Translations under genes and position numbers: made by a program
Origin: Streptomyces sp. WMMB303
Lineage (GTDB): Bacteria; Actinomycetota; Actinomycetes; Streptomycetales; Streptomycetaceae
Assembly (NCBI RefSeq): GCF_029351045.1
Contig: NZ_JARKIN010000001.1
Span: forward strand, 2,318,001-2,382,000
Direction: 5' to 3'
Length of the DNA: 64,000 bases
The notes under the pieces: generated by a model
Databases searched by the model: none
What the model was told of the DNA's origin: nothing
Seen by the model: only the letters and a program-made list of their open reading frames with translations
Shown: in pieces, positions 17,201 through 25,424 of the stretch
Layout: each line of letters starts with the position of its first letter
Position numbering within the stretch: position 1 is the first letter of the stretch

Positions 17201-17995
17201 CGCGAGCATGGCGACCTGGCCGAGCGAGGGTACGGACTGCAGGGCCGGGGTGTAGCGCGCGTTGAGGCGCACCGTGCGCAGCCGGCCCGCGAACAGCTTC
17301 CGGCTGACGGCCCGGAGCTTCCCGGTCTCCTGCGCCTCCTGGCCGAAGCCCTTGACCACGCGGACGCCGCTGACCGAGCCGTCCACCACCGAGGCGACCG
17401 CTCCGGCCTGCTGCTGCGCGTACCAGGTGGCGGGGAAGAGCCGCTTGCGGCTCAGGTCGGCGACCCACCACAGCAGCGGGAAGACCGCGACCGACACCAG
17501 GGTCAGCAGCGGCGAGAGGACAAGCATCACGACGAGCGCCACCAGGAACAGCAGCACGTTGCCGATCATCATCGGCAGCATGAACAGCAGGCTCTGCACG
17601 AGCTGGAGGTCGCTGGTGCCGCGGCCGACCACCTGGCCGGTGGACAACTCGTCCTGGCTGCGGCCGTCCAGCCGGACGATCGAGCGGTACATCTCGGTGC
17701 GCAGGTCGTGCTGGACGTCCAGCGCGAGCCGCCCGCCGTAGTAGCGGCGGGCGTAGGTCAGTACGTAGATGACGGCTGCCGCGGCGACGAGCAGCCCGAT
17801 CCAGACCCACAGGCCGCCCTGTCCGCCGACCACGACGTCATCGATGATGACCTTCGTCAGCAGCGGGACGAGCGCCATGACGGCCATGCCGCCGAGCGAG
17901 GCGCCCAGTGCGAGCACCACCGCGCGCCTGTACCGCCAGCAGTATCCGGCCAGTCGCCGGGCCCAGCCCGGCGCACCCGCACTCTCCTCCGTCAC
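14201..17995 (-). CDS. ABC exporter with both half-transporters fused (asymmetric ATP sites)
   Basis: A single 1264-aa chain carrying two full ABC-exporter halves: TMD1 (about residues 15-310), NBD1 (340-575), an acidic/Pro-Gly-rich linker (about 580-680), TMD2 (690-980) and NBD2 (1005-1250). NBD1 has Walker [10 protein letters not shown], signature LSGGQRQR and Walker [11 protein letters not shown], with Asp where the catalytic Glu is expected. NBD2 has GETGAGKST, signature LSAGQRQL and a normal LLLDEATAA. The two deviations fall in the same composite ATP site, so one site is degenerate and one active, as in heterodimeric exporters such as TmrAB or BmrCD. Both H-loops are present (LLIAHR, LVVAHR). 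Drug or lipid export is likely; the substrate is unknown. The gene is alone on its strand. Confidence 0.92.
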   Translation of the reverse strand: MTEESAGAPGWARRLAGYCWRYRRAVVLALGASLGGMAVMALVPLLTKVIIDDVVVGGQGGLWVWIGLLVAAAAVIYVLTYARRYYGGRLALDVQHDLRTEMYRSIVRLDGRSQDELSTGQVVGRGTSDLQLVQSLLFMLPMMIGNVLLFLVALVVMLVLSPLLTLVSVAVFPLLWWVADLSRKRLFPATWYAQQQAGAVASVVDGSVSGVRVVKGFGQEAQETGKLRAVSRKLFAGRLRTVRLNARYTPALQSVPSLGQVAMLALGGWMATRGEITLGTFVAFSTYLAQLVGPVRMLAMMLTVGQQARAGVERVYDLIDTEPQMAESPHARDLPASADASVEFEDVSFGYAADTPVLDGFSLRIEPGETVALVGASGSGKSTVSMLLPRYYDVTGGAVRVGGRDVRELTLDSLRSAIGLVPENPFLFSSSLRENIAYGAPDATDEEIRTAARAAQADRFVRELPDGYETAVGEQGLTLSGGQRQRIALARALLTDPRLLLLDDATSAVDARVEHEIHEALREVMAGRTTLLIAHRQSTLALADRIAVLDGGRLADIGTHEELVERCALYRRLLTDPDELGDVERDPAGMAVHDAHDTVDGVTPELWVREQEPGTEGAPPGGGSGTAAAQAGRPGAFGAELAGLPGSPELLARVAALPPADDLPDVDEERAERREDSYGLRRLLRGFGAALLVALVFAALDAGFGLVLPVLIRHGIDDGVEKGALGAVWFASGLALAVVVAQWAAQTGSLLLTGRTGERVLYALRVKIFAQLQRLGLEYYERHQAGAVMTRMTTDVDALSTFLQTGLVTAVVSLFTFLGILGALLVLDVQLALVVFATLPLLVVGTYFFRRQSVKAYELARERVSVVNADLQESVAGLRMVQAFRGEERGAEQFERRSDGYRRARVRGQWLISVYFPFVQLLAAMATAAVLVVGAGRIENNTLTAGALVAYLLYIELFFAPVQQLSQVFDGYQQAAVSLRRIQELLREESSTPVATSPQEVTALRGGIEFRDVHFHYGTEDPSGAQGEQAALSDIRLTIPAGQTVAFVGETGAGKSTLVKLVARFYDPTRGAVLADGRDLRGIDLTGYRHRIGVVPQEPYLFPGTVRDAIAYGRMDATDAEVEAAARGVGAHDMIASLSGGYLHEVDERGRNLSAGQRQLIALARAELVDPAVLLLDEATAALDLATESLVNQATDRLAGERTTLVVAHRLTTAARADRVIVLDQGRIAEDGTHEELVALGGRYAELWRTFAGETAGGSEHAVV

Positions 17996-18545
17996 CGCGT
18001 CCCCAGTCCCTTCACGTCGGCCCGCGCCCTACCGTTCCTGCCGAGTGCCCAACATCGGGAGAGCGGACTTTCATTCCGGACCGCGCCGGAGCGGGTGGGA
18101 ACAGTCTGCCGGGAGGCGGAGCGGGGGCCGGGAAGGGACGAAGAGTGGCCGAAGGCGGCCAGGGGAGCGCGTGGCTCCACCGTGGCCGCCCCGGCCACCG
18201 ACGGCGCGTCCCTGGGTGCGTGCGGGCCGGCACCCCCCACGAGGCCAGCTCCGCGACCGCTCCGCGCCGTCTTCCCGCGGGATCGCTTGTGCAGTCTGTC
18301 GATAACTTCCACGAAATGCACATCGACCGATCAAATTCAGTAACGTCCCGTATTAAACCAGTGGCGCTGCGTGACTGAGCGGATGTTTTCCAGAACCCCG
18401 TCAAGCCCCCGCCGACCTGGGCCGTTCGGCGTCCCGAACGGGAGCGGTCCGCCCGCCGGGCGCGGGGACCGTCCGCACACGTACGAACGGCCGGAGGGGC
18501 CGCGGCCGCAACACGGCCGGAACCCACTCATCCGGGGCGCTTCCG
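17996..18545. other. 550-base intergenic region without a recognised gene
   Basis: The region between the exporter start and the end of the agmatinase-family gene. Most of it is GC-rich with overlapping spurious frames. About 18290-18400 is distinctly AT-richer (TCGATAACTTCC, CAAATTCAGTAA, GTATTAAACC). It could hold a promoter or the remains of a gene; a 29-codon GTG frame there has no recognisable content. I see no RNA gene or repeat. Confidence 0.4.
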
Positions 18546-19538
18546 TCAGCTCCGAGCGGCCGCGATCTGCCGCGTCATCAGCGTCGTCAGCTCGTACGCC
18601 GTGTGGGAAGCCGCGACAGAGGTGATCTCCGCGTGGTCGTAGGCGGGAGCGACCTCCACCAGGTCGGCCGAGACGAGGTGGCAGTCGGAGAGTCCACGCA
18701 GGATCTCCAGCAGCTCCCTCGAGGTGATCCCGCCCGCCTCCGGCGTGCCCGTACCCGGAGCGTGCGCCGGATCGAGCACGTCGATGTCCACCGACACGTA
18801 CAGCGGACGGGAACCGATGCGCTGCCGGAGCTGGTCGGTCACCTCGTCCACGCCGCGACGCATCACATCAGCGGAGGTGACGATGCCGAAGCCCATCTTC
18901 GCGTCGTCGTCCAGATCGCGCTTCCCGTACAGCGGACCCCTGGTGCCCACGTGGGAGAGCGCCGCGGTGTCCAGCAGCCCCTCCTCGGCCGCCCGCCGGA
19001 AGGGAGTGCCATGCGTGTAGGCGGCACCGAAGTAGGTGTCCCAGGTGTCCAGGTGCGCGTCGAAGTGCAGCAGCGCGACGGGGCCGTGCTTGCGCGCCAT
19101 CGCGCGCAGCAGCGGCAGCGCGATGGTGTGGTCGCCGCCCAGCGTCATCAGCCGGGCGCCGGAGTCCAGCAGGGAGCCGGCCGCCTCCTCCACCGTCTCG
19201 ACGGCCTCGCCGATGTCGAACGGGTTGACGGCGATGTCCCCGGCGTCCGCGACCTGCGCCAGCGCGAACGGCGAGGCGTCCTGCGCCGGGTTGTAGGGCC
19301 GCAGCAGCCGGGACGCCTCCCGGATCGCGTTGCCGCCGAACCGGGCACCCGGCCGGTAGGAGACACCGGTGTCGAAGGGGACGCCGACCACGGCGACGTC
19401 GGCACGGCCGCCCGTCTCGTCGATCCGCGGCAGCCGCGCGAAGGTCGCCGGACCGGCGTAGCGGGGCACCCGCGAGGAGTCGACGGGGCCGCGGGGAGTC
19501 GGAGCGCTGTCGGGGGTAGGTATGTCGCTGCTGGTCAT
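18546..19538 (-). CDS. speB: Agmatinase/ureohydrolase family enzyme
   Basis: Mn-dependent ureohydrolase of the arginase/agmatinase family, 330 aa. The metal-binding motifs are all present: [22 protein letters not shown] and [22 protein letters not shown], the last typical of agmatinases. Expected reaction: agmatine to putrescine plus urea, in the cytoplasm; guanidinobutyrase or related specificity cannot be excluded. ATG 19538 gives [11 protein letters not shown] and about 20 disordered residues before the fold ([16 protein letters not shown]). An upstream in-frame extension of 80 codons overlaps the divergent phosphatase gene and is rejected. Polyamine or arginine-derived nitrogen use is the likely role. 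Confidence 0.86.
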   Translation of the reverse strand: MTSSDIPTPDSAPTPRGPVDSSRVPRYAGPATFARLPRIDETGGRADVAVVGVPFDTGVSYRPGARFGGNAIREASRLLRPYNPAQDASPFALAQVADAGDIAVNPFDIGEAVETVEEAAGSLLDSGARLMTLGGDHTIALPLLRAMARKHGPVALLHFDAHLDTWDTYFGAAYTHGTPFRRAAEEGLLDTAALSHVGTRGPLYGKRDLDDDAKMGFGIVTSADVMRRGVDEVTDQLRQRIGSRPLYVSVDIDVLDPAHAPGTGTPEAGGITSRELLEILRGLSDCHLVSADLVEVAPAYDHAEITSVAASHTAYELTTLMTRQIAAARS

Positions 19539-19650
19539 ACCGTCGAGCCTAGGCGGAACGCATGCGTCCGCCGTTGGACGGTTCGCAGGAGCGTTCCCCG
19601 CCTTTTGGACACTCCGTCCATCGAGCGACAGTACGAGCCACAATGGGTAC

Positions 19651-20475
19651 ATGTCGCAGCCGCTCTCGCCCGTGCCCCTGGCCCTGCCGCTCCCGCCGGC
19701 GCCCTCCCGTGCCGAGCTGACCAGCCACCTGGTGCGCGCCCGGATCGCGGGGGACGTCGCCACGCCGCGGGAGAACAACCTCTCCCACTACCGCAAGCTC
19801 GCCAACGGCGACCGCCACTACTGGCTCGGCCTGGAACTGGGCGAACGCTGGGCGGACGAGCAGGACGTCCTCGCGGTGATGGCGGAACGCTGCGGCGTCA
19901 ACGACGACCCGGACTACCGCACCGGCCAGGACACCATCGACCCGGAGCTGACCGTGGCGGCCCTGGACCGGGCAGCCGCCGAACTCCGGAAGGCGGCGGA
20001 GGCACGCGCCCGGGTGCTGTTCGCCACCGGTCACCCCGGCGCGCTGCTGGACATGCACGGCACCCTCGCCACCGCGCTGCGCGCGGCCGGCTGCGACATC
20101 GTCCGCACCCCGCTGCGGGTCTTCGCCGACGAGGGCGTCATCGTCCAGTTCCAGGGCGTCGCCGTCTACGAACGGGGCGCCTCCCTGTGGCACACGCACT
20201 CCCCCCAGCCGATGGCGGGCGTCCTGCTGGGCCTGGAACAGGCCGGCGAACCGCTGCCCGACCTGGTGGTGGCCGACCACGGCTGGGCGGGCCGGGCCGC
20301 CCAGCAGGGGCTGACCACCGTCGGATTCGCCGACTGCAACGACCCCGCCCTCTTCCTGGGCGAGGCGGAGGGCACGCTGGAGGTCGCCGTGCCCCTGGAC
20401 GACCACGTGGTCGACCCGCGCTACTACGAGCCGATGACCGCCTACCTGCTGTCCGCCGCGGGGCTCGCGGGCTGA
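19651..20475 (+). CDS. Conserved actinobacterial protein annotated as putative phosphatase
   Basis: A 274-aa protein that matches, as I remember them, Streptomyces proteins labelled 'phosphatase' (a Pfam family defined mostly on actinobacteria). Landmarks are [44 protein letters not shown] and [16 protein letters not shown]; the conserved acidic and His residues in these suggest a metal-dependent active site. No signal peptide or membrane segment is present. The ATG has no ribosome-binding site, but a CACAAT hexamer ends 6 bases upstream, compatible with a leaderless start. Its last 34 bases overlap the end of the convergent thioesterase gene. The biochemical function is not established from sequence. 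Confidence 0.75.
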   Translation: MSQPLSPVPLALPLPPAPSRAELTSHLVRARIAGDVATPRENNLSHYRKLANGDRHYWLGLELGERWADEQDVLAVMAERCGVNDDPDYRTGQDTIDPELTVAALDRAAAELRKAAEARARVLFATGHPGALLDMHGTLATALRAAGCDIVRTPLRVFADEGVIVQFQGVAVYERGASLWHTHSPQPMAGVLLGLEQAGEPLPDLVVADHGWAGRAAQQGLTTVGFADCNDPALFLGEAEGTLEVAVPLDDHVVDPRYYEPMTAYLLSAAGLAG

Positions 20476-21401
20476 GCCGCCGCCCGCCCCGCCGCGGCAC
20501 CCGGCTCCTCCGCTCGCCGTGCCCGGGGAACCCGGACGACACCCTCCTGGATGACGGAGACGACGAGCCGCCCGTCACGGGTGAAGATCCGTCCCTTGCC
20601 GAGCCCCCGGCCGCTCTGCGACGTGGGCGACTCCTGGTCGTAGAGCAGCCACTCGTCCGCCCGGAACGGGCGGTGGAACCACATGGCGTGATCCAGCGAG
20701 GCCCCGACCACGTCACCGACGGCCCAGCCGCCCCTGCCGTGCGCGAGCAGCACGGAGTCCAGCAGCGTCATGTCCGAGACGTAGGTCGCCAGGCAGATGT
20801 GCAGCATCGGGTCGTCCAGCTCGCCGTCCAGCTTCCCGTTGGTGCGGAACCACACCTGGGAGCGCGGCTCGCTCCGGCTGCCGACCCGGGCGAACGGCGG
20901 CTCCTCGACGTACCGCAGATCCACCGCGGCCCGCGCCCGCAGCAGCCGCTCGGGCACCTGCGGGTCGACGAACAGCTCCCGGTAGCGCGGCACCGTCTCC
21001 TCAGCCGTCGGCAGCGTCTCCGGATCGGGCGCCGGGGGCATCGGCTCCTGGTGCTCCATCCCCTCCTCGTGCGTCTGGAACGAGGCGGACAGATGGAAGA
21101 TCGGCTGCCCGTGCTGCACCGCCACCACGCGGCGCGTGGTGAAGGAGCGGCCGTCGCGTATCCGGTCCACGGTGTAGACGATGTGCGCCCCGGGGTCCCC
21201 GGGACGCAGGAAGTACGCGTGCAGAGAGTGCGGCAGCCGCCCGGCCGGGACGGTGCGGCAGGCGGCGACCAGCGCCTGCGCCGCGACCTGCCCGCCGAAG
21301 ACCCGGGGCACCAGGGAGGCGCGGCTGCTGCCCCGGAAGATGTCCTGCTCGATCCGCTCCAGGTCGAGCAGATCGAGCAGGTCGGTCAGTTCCTGGCTCA
21401 T
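20442..21401 (-). CDS. tesB: Acyl-CoA thioesterase II
   Basis: Hydrolyses acyl-CoA to free fatty acid and CoA in the cytoplasm, 319 aa, with the TesB double hot-dog fold. The first half includes FRGSSRASLVPRVFGGQVAAQAL and the second half ASLDHAMWFHRPFRADEWLLYDQESPTSQSGRGLGKGRIF..VVSVIQEG, with the Asp, Ser/Thr and Gln of the family's catalytic set in expected positions. A Pro/Ala-rich tail of about 20 residues follows. It lies 43 bases downstream of the acyl-CoA dehydrogenase at 21445 on the same strand, so the two may form a small lipid-metabolism operon. Confidence 0.9.
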   Translation of the reverse strand: MSQELTDLLDLLDLERIEQDIFRGSSRASLVPRVFGGQVAAQALVAACRTVPAGRLPHSLHAYFLRPGDPGAHIVYTVDRIRDGRSFTTRRVVAVQHGQPIFHLSASFQTHEEGMEHQEPMPPAPDPETLPTAEETVPRYRELFVDPQVPERLLRARAAVDLRYVEEPPFARVGSRSEPRSQVWFRTNGKLDGELDDPMLHICLATYVSDMTLLDSVLLAHGRGGWAVGDVVGASLDHAMWFHRPFRADEWLLYDQESPTSQSGRGLGKGRIFTRDGRLVVSVIQEGVVRVPRARRAEEPGAAAGRAAAQPASPAADSR

Positions 21402-21444
21402 GTCGCCGCGGCCGCCCGGTGCAGCCGTGTCGGCGCCGGGCCGC

Positions 21445-22602
21445 TCACAGGCCCATCGACTTCGCGACGATGGAGCGCATGACCTCGCTGGTGCCGCCGT
21501 AGATCCGCGAGACGCGGGTGTCGGCGTACAGATTGGCGATCGGGTACTCCAGCATGTAGCCGTATCCGCCGTGCAACTGGAGGCACTTGTCGATGACCCG
21601 GGCCGCGGTCTCGGTGGTGAACAGCTTGGCCGAGGCGGCGTCCGCGGGGGTCAGCTCACCGGCGTCCAGCGCCTCCAGCGCGCGGTCCACGACTGCCTGC
21701 ATCGCGTCCACGTCGGACTTGCAGTCGGCGAGCACGAACTTGGTGTTCTGGAAGGAGGCCACCTCCTTGCCGAAGACCGTCCGCTCCTTGACGTACTCGT
21801 GGGCGAAGCGCACCGCCGCCGCCGACATCGCGTAGGCGCCGAGCGCGATGCCCAGCCGCTCCTGGGGCAGATTGTGGGTGAGGTAGGAGAACGCCTTGCC
21901 CTCCTCGCCCAGCAGGTCCTCGACCGGCACCTTGACGTCGGTGAAGGACAGTTCGGCGGTGTCGGAGGAGCGCAGCCCGAGCTTCTCCAGCTTGCGGCCG
22001 ACCGCGTAGCCCTCGCTCCTGGCGTCCACCACGAGGATGGAGATGCCGCCGCGCCGGTCGGCGGGGTCCGGAGCCGCGGTGCGGGCGCAGACCAGCACCC
22101 GGTCGGCCTGGACGCCGCCGGTGATGAAGGTCTTGGCGCCGTTGAGGATGTAGTGCGTGCCGTCCTCGGACAGCTTGGCGGTGGTCTTCATCCCGGCCAG
22201 GTCGGAACCGGTGCCCGGCTCGGTCATGGCGATCGCGGTCATCATCTCACCGGAGACGAAGGCCGGGAGCCAGCGCTTCTTCTGCTCCTCGGAGCCGTAC
22301 TTGAGCAGGTAGGGGAGGCAGAGCGCGGTGTGCACGCTGGAGCCGCCGAAACTGACCCCGGCGCGGGCGCACTCCTCGGTGATCACCGCGTTGTACTTGA
22401 AGCTCGTCTCCCCCGCGCCGCCGTACTCCTCGGGGACCTCGATGCCGAAGACGCCGAGCTGGCCGAGCTTCTTGTAGAAGTCCTTGGGGACGTAGCCCTG
22501 CTCGGCCCACTGCGGGTAGTGGGGGACGACCTCCGCCGCGATGAAGTCGCGGATCGTCCGGCGGAACGCTTCGTGGTCCTCGTTGAACACCGTGCGGCGC
22601 AC
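21445..22602 (-). CDS. Acyl-CoA dehydrogenase (IVD/LCAD-like catalytic-base arrangement)
   Basis: FAD-dependent acyl-CoA dehydrogenase, 385 aa, starting MRRTVFNEDHEAFRRTIRDF. The FAD/substrate segments AMTEPGTGSDLAG and INGAKTFITGG are present, and the C-terminal RIYGGTSEVMRSIVAKS ends the fold. At the position where medium-chain enzymes have the catalytic Glu (YEGT) this protein has Gly (YGGT). A Glu is instead found in PQERLGIALG, aligning with the base of isovaleryl-CoA and long-chain dehydrogenases. The substrate is therefore more likely a branched or longer acyl-CoA. A clear dyad lies 27 bases upstream of the ATG and may be a TetR-family operator. Probably co-transcribed with the thioesterase gene. 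Confidence 0.9.
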   Translation of the reverse strand: MRRTVFNEDHEAFRRTIRDFIAAEVVPHYPQWAEQGYVPKDFYKKLGQLGVFGIEVPEEYGGAGETSFKYNAVITEECARAGVSFGGSSVHTALCLPYLLKYGSEEQKKRWLPAFVSGEMMTAIAMTEPGTGSDLAGMKTTAKLSEDGTHYILNGAKTFITGGVQADRVLVCARTAAPDPADRRGGISILVVDARSEGYAVGRKLEKLGLRSSDTAELSFTDVKVPVEDLLGEEGKAFSYLTHNLPQERLGIALGAYAMSAAAVRFAHEYVKERTVFGKEVASFQNTKFVLADCKSDVDAMQAVVDRALEALDAGELTPADAASAKLFTTETAARVIDKCLQLHGGYGYMLEYPIANLYADTRVSRIYGGTSEVMRSIVAKSMGL

Positions 22603-22628
22603 AGCACGCCTCCTCGTCGCCTCGGCAT

Positions 22629-22648
22629 GGCTAAGCGCTTGCTCAGCC
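22629..22648. promoter_or_regulatory. Dyad operator upstream of the acyl-CoA dehydrogenase
   Basis: The 20-base dyad GGCTnAGCnnnnGCTnAGCC has 8-base arms with one internal mismatch. It sits 27 bases upstream of the ATG at 22602 in an AT-rich dip (contains TAAGCGCTTGCTCAG). The form resembles operators of TetR-type regulators of fatty-acid genes, but it is unlike the dyads at 23469/23498, so a different regulator is likely. Confidence 0.6.
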
Positions 22649-22756
22649 TACACGCGTCAAAGCTACCGAGCAGTCACCTCAGCTGTCCAGGGCGAACCGG
22701 AGCCGGCCGCGGGCCGTGGCCGACCCACCCCCGGAGGAGAACCGCCTCGCCTGCCG

Positions 22757-23446
22757 TCAGACCGGGGCGCCCGGCTCCCCGTGCCCCGCGGGCGGGTACG
22801 CGGCCCGCACCACGGGGCCGCCGCCCGGCCCCTCCGGCGCGGGCGCGGCCGACGAGAGCGCACCCCGGGCCAGGCGGTGCAGCAGCGCCGCCGTCGTCTC
22901 CCGGTCCGGCAGCGCCGAGGGGCCGCTCAGGTGCGGCGTCGAGTTCAGCAGCCCGAAGACGGTGTGCACCGAGACCCGGGCCTCCAGCTCGGTCAGTCCC
23001 GGGTACAGCGCACGGACGGCCGAGACCCACAGCTCGACGTACTGCCGCTGGAGCTTGCGGACCTGCTTGCGGTCGGCCTCCCGCAGCCGGTCCAGCTCGC
23101 GGTCGTGCAGGGTGATCAGCTCGCGGTCGTCCAGCGCGAAGTCGATGTGCCCCTCGATCAGCGCGTCCAGCGCGGCACCCGGCGGCAGATCCGCCGCCGA
23201 CGACTCCTCGGCCCGGCGGCGCCCCCCGTCGTAGAGCCGCCGGCTGATCCCGACCAGCAGCTCGGCCAGCATCGCGTCCTTGCCCGCGAAATGGCGGTAG
23301 AGGCCGGGGCCGCTGATGCCGACCGCCGCCCCTATCTCGTCGACCCCCACCCCGTGGAAGCCGCGCTCGGCGAAGAGCCGTGCGGCCTCCCGCAGGATCT
23401 GCTCCCGCCGGCTGGGTGCGGCCGTGCCTGCCGTCTTCGTGCTCAT
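22757..23446 (-). CDS. TetR-family regulator of the leucine/isovalerate operon
   Basis: A 229-aa TetR repressor. The helix-turn-helix is REQILREAARLFAERGFHGVGVDEIGAAVGISGPGLYRHFAGKDAML (about residues 14-60). It is followed by a helical ligand domain (ELLVGISRRLYDGG...VHTVFGLLNST) and a Gly/Pro-rich tail. ATG 23446 is chosen; another in-frame ATG lies 9 bases upstream. It is divergent from the carboxylase operon at 23630. The 183-base gap contains two 16-base arms in inverted orientation 23-67 bases from this start, so it should repress both itself and the operon, probably responding to an acyl-CoA intermediate. The effector is inferred from context. Confidence 0.88.
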   Translation of the reverse strand: MSTKTAGTAAPSRREQILREAARLFAERGFHGVGVDEIGAAVGISGPGLYRHFAGKDAMLAELLVGISRRLYDGGRRRAEESSAADLPPGAALDALIEGHIDFALDDRELITLHDRELDRLREADRKQVRKLQRQYVELWVSAVRALYPGLTELEARVSVHTVFGLLNSTPHLSGPSALPDRETTAALLHRLARGALSSAAPAPEGPGGGPVVRAAYPPAGHGEPGAPV

Positions 23447-23468
23447 GCGGACCATTCTAGACAGCCGC

Positions 23469-23513
23469 GTTAGTCAGCGTTAACCTTGAGGCGTCGAGTT
23501 AACGATGACTAAC
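23469..23513. promoter_or_regulatory. Paired inverted 16-base operators between TetR gene and carboxylase operon
   Basis: GTTAGTCAGCGTTAAC (23469-23484) and GTTAACGATGACTAAC (23498-23513) are inverted copies differing at one base, 13 bases apart. Each arm also begins GTTA and ends TAAC, so each may bind a dimer. The AT-rich pair sits directly upstream of the TetR start and should cover its promoter. Confidence 0.78.
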
Positions 23514-23629
23514 CGCCTTCGCCGGCCACGGTGATCGCGTTGGCCGCGTCGACTCGTGGTGCGCCGTGCCGGACATGAGGTGGTGCGGCGGAAAGGGCGT
23601 GGTGTCGTGCGAGCGAGGGGGCCGGTCGG

Positions 23630-25306
23630 ATGAACGAGCGAGCAGTGCGGGACGTGAGCGGGCACGGACCCGCGGCGCCGCGCCTGAGCAGCACCCTCGA
23701 CCCCGGCTCGGACTCCGCCGGGGAGAACCGCAGGGCCCACCGCGAACTGGCCGGACAGCTCCGGGAGAAACTCGCGCGTGCCCGGCTCGGCGGTGGAGCC
23801 CGGGCACGCGAGCGGCACACGGCGCGCGGAAAGCTGCTGCCGCGGGATCGCGTGGACGCGCTGCTGGACCCCGGCTCCCCTTTCCTGGAGATCGCGCCAC
23901 TGGCGGCCGACGGGATGTACGACGACGCGGCGCCCGCCGCCGGAGTGATCGCGGGGATCGGCCGGGTGGCCGGCCGCGAGGTGGTCGTCGTCGCCAACGA
24001 CGCCACGGTCAAGGGCGGCACCTACTATCCGATGACGGTCAAGAAGCACCTGCGCGCGCAGGAGATCGCCCTGGAGAACCGGCTGCCGTGCCTCTACCTG
24101 GTCGACTCCGGCGGCGCGTTCCTGCCCATGCAGGACGATGTCTTCCCCGACCGGGACCACTTCGGCCGGATCTTCTACAACCAGGCCCGGATGTCCGCCG
24201 CCGGTGTCCCGCAGATCGCCGCGGTCCTCGGCTCCTGCACCGCGGGGGGCGCCTACGTCCCCGCGATGAGCGACGAGGCGGTGATCGTGCGCGGGCAGGG
24301 CACGATCTTCCTCGGCGGGCCGCCACTGGTGAAGGCGGCGACCGGTGAGGTCGTGACGGCCGAGGAGCTGGGCGGCGGCGAGACGCACTCGCGGATCTCC
24401 GGAGTGACCGACCACCTCGCGGAGGACGACGCGCACGCGCTGCGCATCGTCCGCCACATCGTCGCCACCCTCCCCGCGCCCCCCGCCGCCGCGGCCCTGC
24501 CCTGGTGCGTGCGCCCCGCCGAGGAACCGGCCCTGGACCCGGCCGGTCTCTACGACGCGGTCCCCGCCGACTCCCGCACCCCCTACGACGTGCGCGAGGT
24601 CATCGCCCGCGTGGTGGACGGCTCGCGGTTCCAGGAGTTCAAGGCGGAGTACGGCACCACCCTGGTCACCGGCTTCGCCCACGTACACGGCCACCCGGTC
24701 GGTGTGGTCGCCAACAACGGCATCCTCTTCTCCGAGTCGGCCCAGAAGGGCGCCCACTTCATCGAGCTGTGCGACCAGCGCGGCATCCCGCTGCTCTTCC
24801 TGCAGAACATCTCCGGCTTCATGGTCGGCAAGGACTACGAGGCGGGCGGCATCGCCAAGCACGGCGCCAAGATGGTCACCGCGGTGGCCTGCGCCCGGGT
24901 GCCGAAACTGACAGTCGTGATCGGCGGCTCCTACGGCGCCGGCAACTACTCGATGTGCGGCCGGGCCTACAGCCCACGCTTCCTGTGGATGTGGCCGAAC
25001 GCCAAGATCTCCGTGATGGGCGGAGAGCAGGCGGCCTCGGTGCTGGCCACCGTCAAGCGGGACCAGCTGGAGGCCCGCGGCGAGGAGTGGAGCGCCGAGG
25101 AGGAAGAGGAGTTCCGCGCACCGGTCCACGCACAGTACGAATCCCAGGGCAACGCCTACTACGCCACGGCCCGGCTGTGGGACGACGGGGTGATCGACCC
25201 CCTGGAGACCCGACAGGTGCTGGGGCTGGCCCTGACCGCCTGCGCGAACGCCCCGCTGCCCGGACGCGATCCGGAGGCGCCCCGCTTCGGCGTCTTCCGG
25301 ATGTGA
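23630..25306 (+). CDS. mccB: Methylcrotonyl-CoA carboxylase carboxyltransferase (beta) subunit
   Basis: Carboxyltransferase half of a biotin-dependent acyl-CoA carboxylase, 558 aa. Landmarks are [31 protein letters not shown] near residue 57, [27 protein letters not shown], the oxyanion-loop regions [16 protein letters not shown] and [16 protein letters not shown], and [19 protein letters not shown]. The long [21 protein letters not shown] stretch matches methylcrotonyl-CoA rather than propionyl- or acetyl-CoA carboxyltransferases, and an HMG-CoA lyase in the same operon supports this. Reaction: 3-methylcrotonyl-CoA to 3-methylglutaconyl-CoA in leucine degradation. It is the first gene of a four-gene operon controlled from the paired dyads upstream. 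Confidence 0.9.
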   Translation: MNERAVRDVSGHGPAAPRLSSTLDPGSDSAGENRRAHRELAGQLREKLARARLGGGARARERHTARGKLLPRDRVDALLDPGSPFLEIAPLAADGMYDDAAPAAGVIAGIGRVAGREVVVVANDATVKGGTYYPMTVKKHLRAQEIALENRLPCLYLVDSGGAFLPMQDDVFPDRDHFGRIFYNQARMSAAGVPQIAAVLGSCTAGGAYVPAMSDEAVIVRGQGTIFLGGPPLVKAATGEVVTAEELGGGETHSRISGVTDHLAEDDAHALRIVRHIVATLPAPPAAAALPWCVRPAEEPALDPAGLYDAVPADSRTPYDVREVIARVVDGSRFQEFKAEYGTTLVTGFAHVHGHPVGVVANNGILFSESAQKGAHFIELCDQRGIPLLFLQNISGFMVGKDYEAGGIAKHGAKMVTAVACARVPKLTVVIGGSYGAGNYSMCGRAYSPRFLWMWPNAKISVMGGEQAASVLATVKRDQLEARGEEWSAEEEEEFRAPVHAQYESQGNAYYATARLWDDGVIDPLETRQVLGLALTACANAPLPGRDPEAPRFGVFRM

Positions 25307-25424
25307 GGGGCCGGACGTGACACAGCCGAACGCGAAACGGACCGCGGACGTGGCCGGATCCACCACCGGGGCGGAGCCCTCCGGGACCGGAAGCCACGGG
25401 GTCGTGAGGACGAGGAGAGGGCCG

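Noticed and set aside
16208..18343. 711-codon open frame on the plus strand opposite the ABC exporter
   Set aside because: It is a GC-bias shadow: the exporter frame carries all motifs, and the opposite frame has no recognisable domain, ribosome-binding site or sensible composition.
18290..18378. 29-codon GTG frame in the AT-richer patch after the exporter
   Set aside because: Too short, no ribosome-binding site, no recognisable content; kept as part of an intergenic description.
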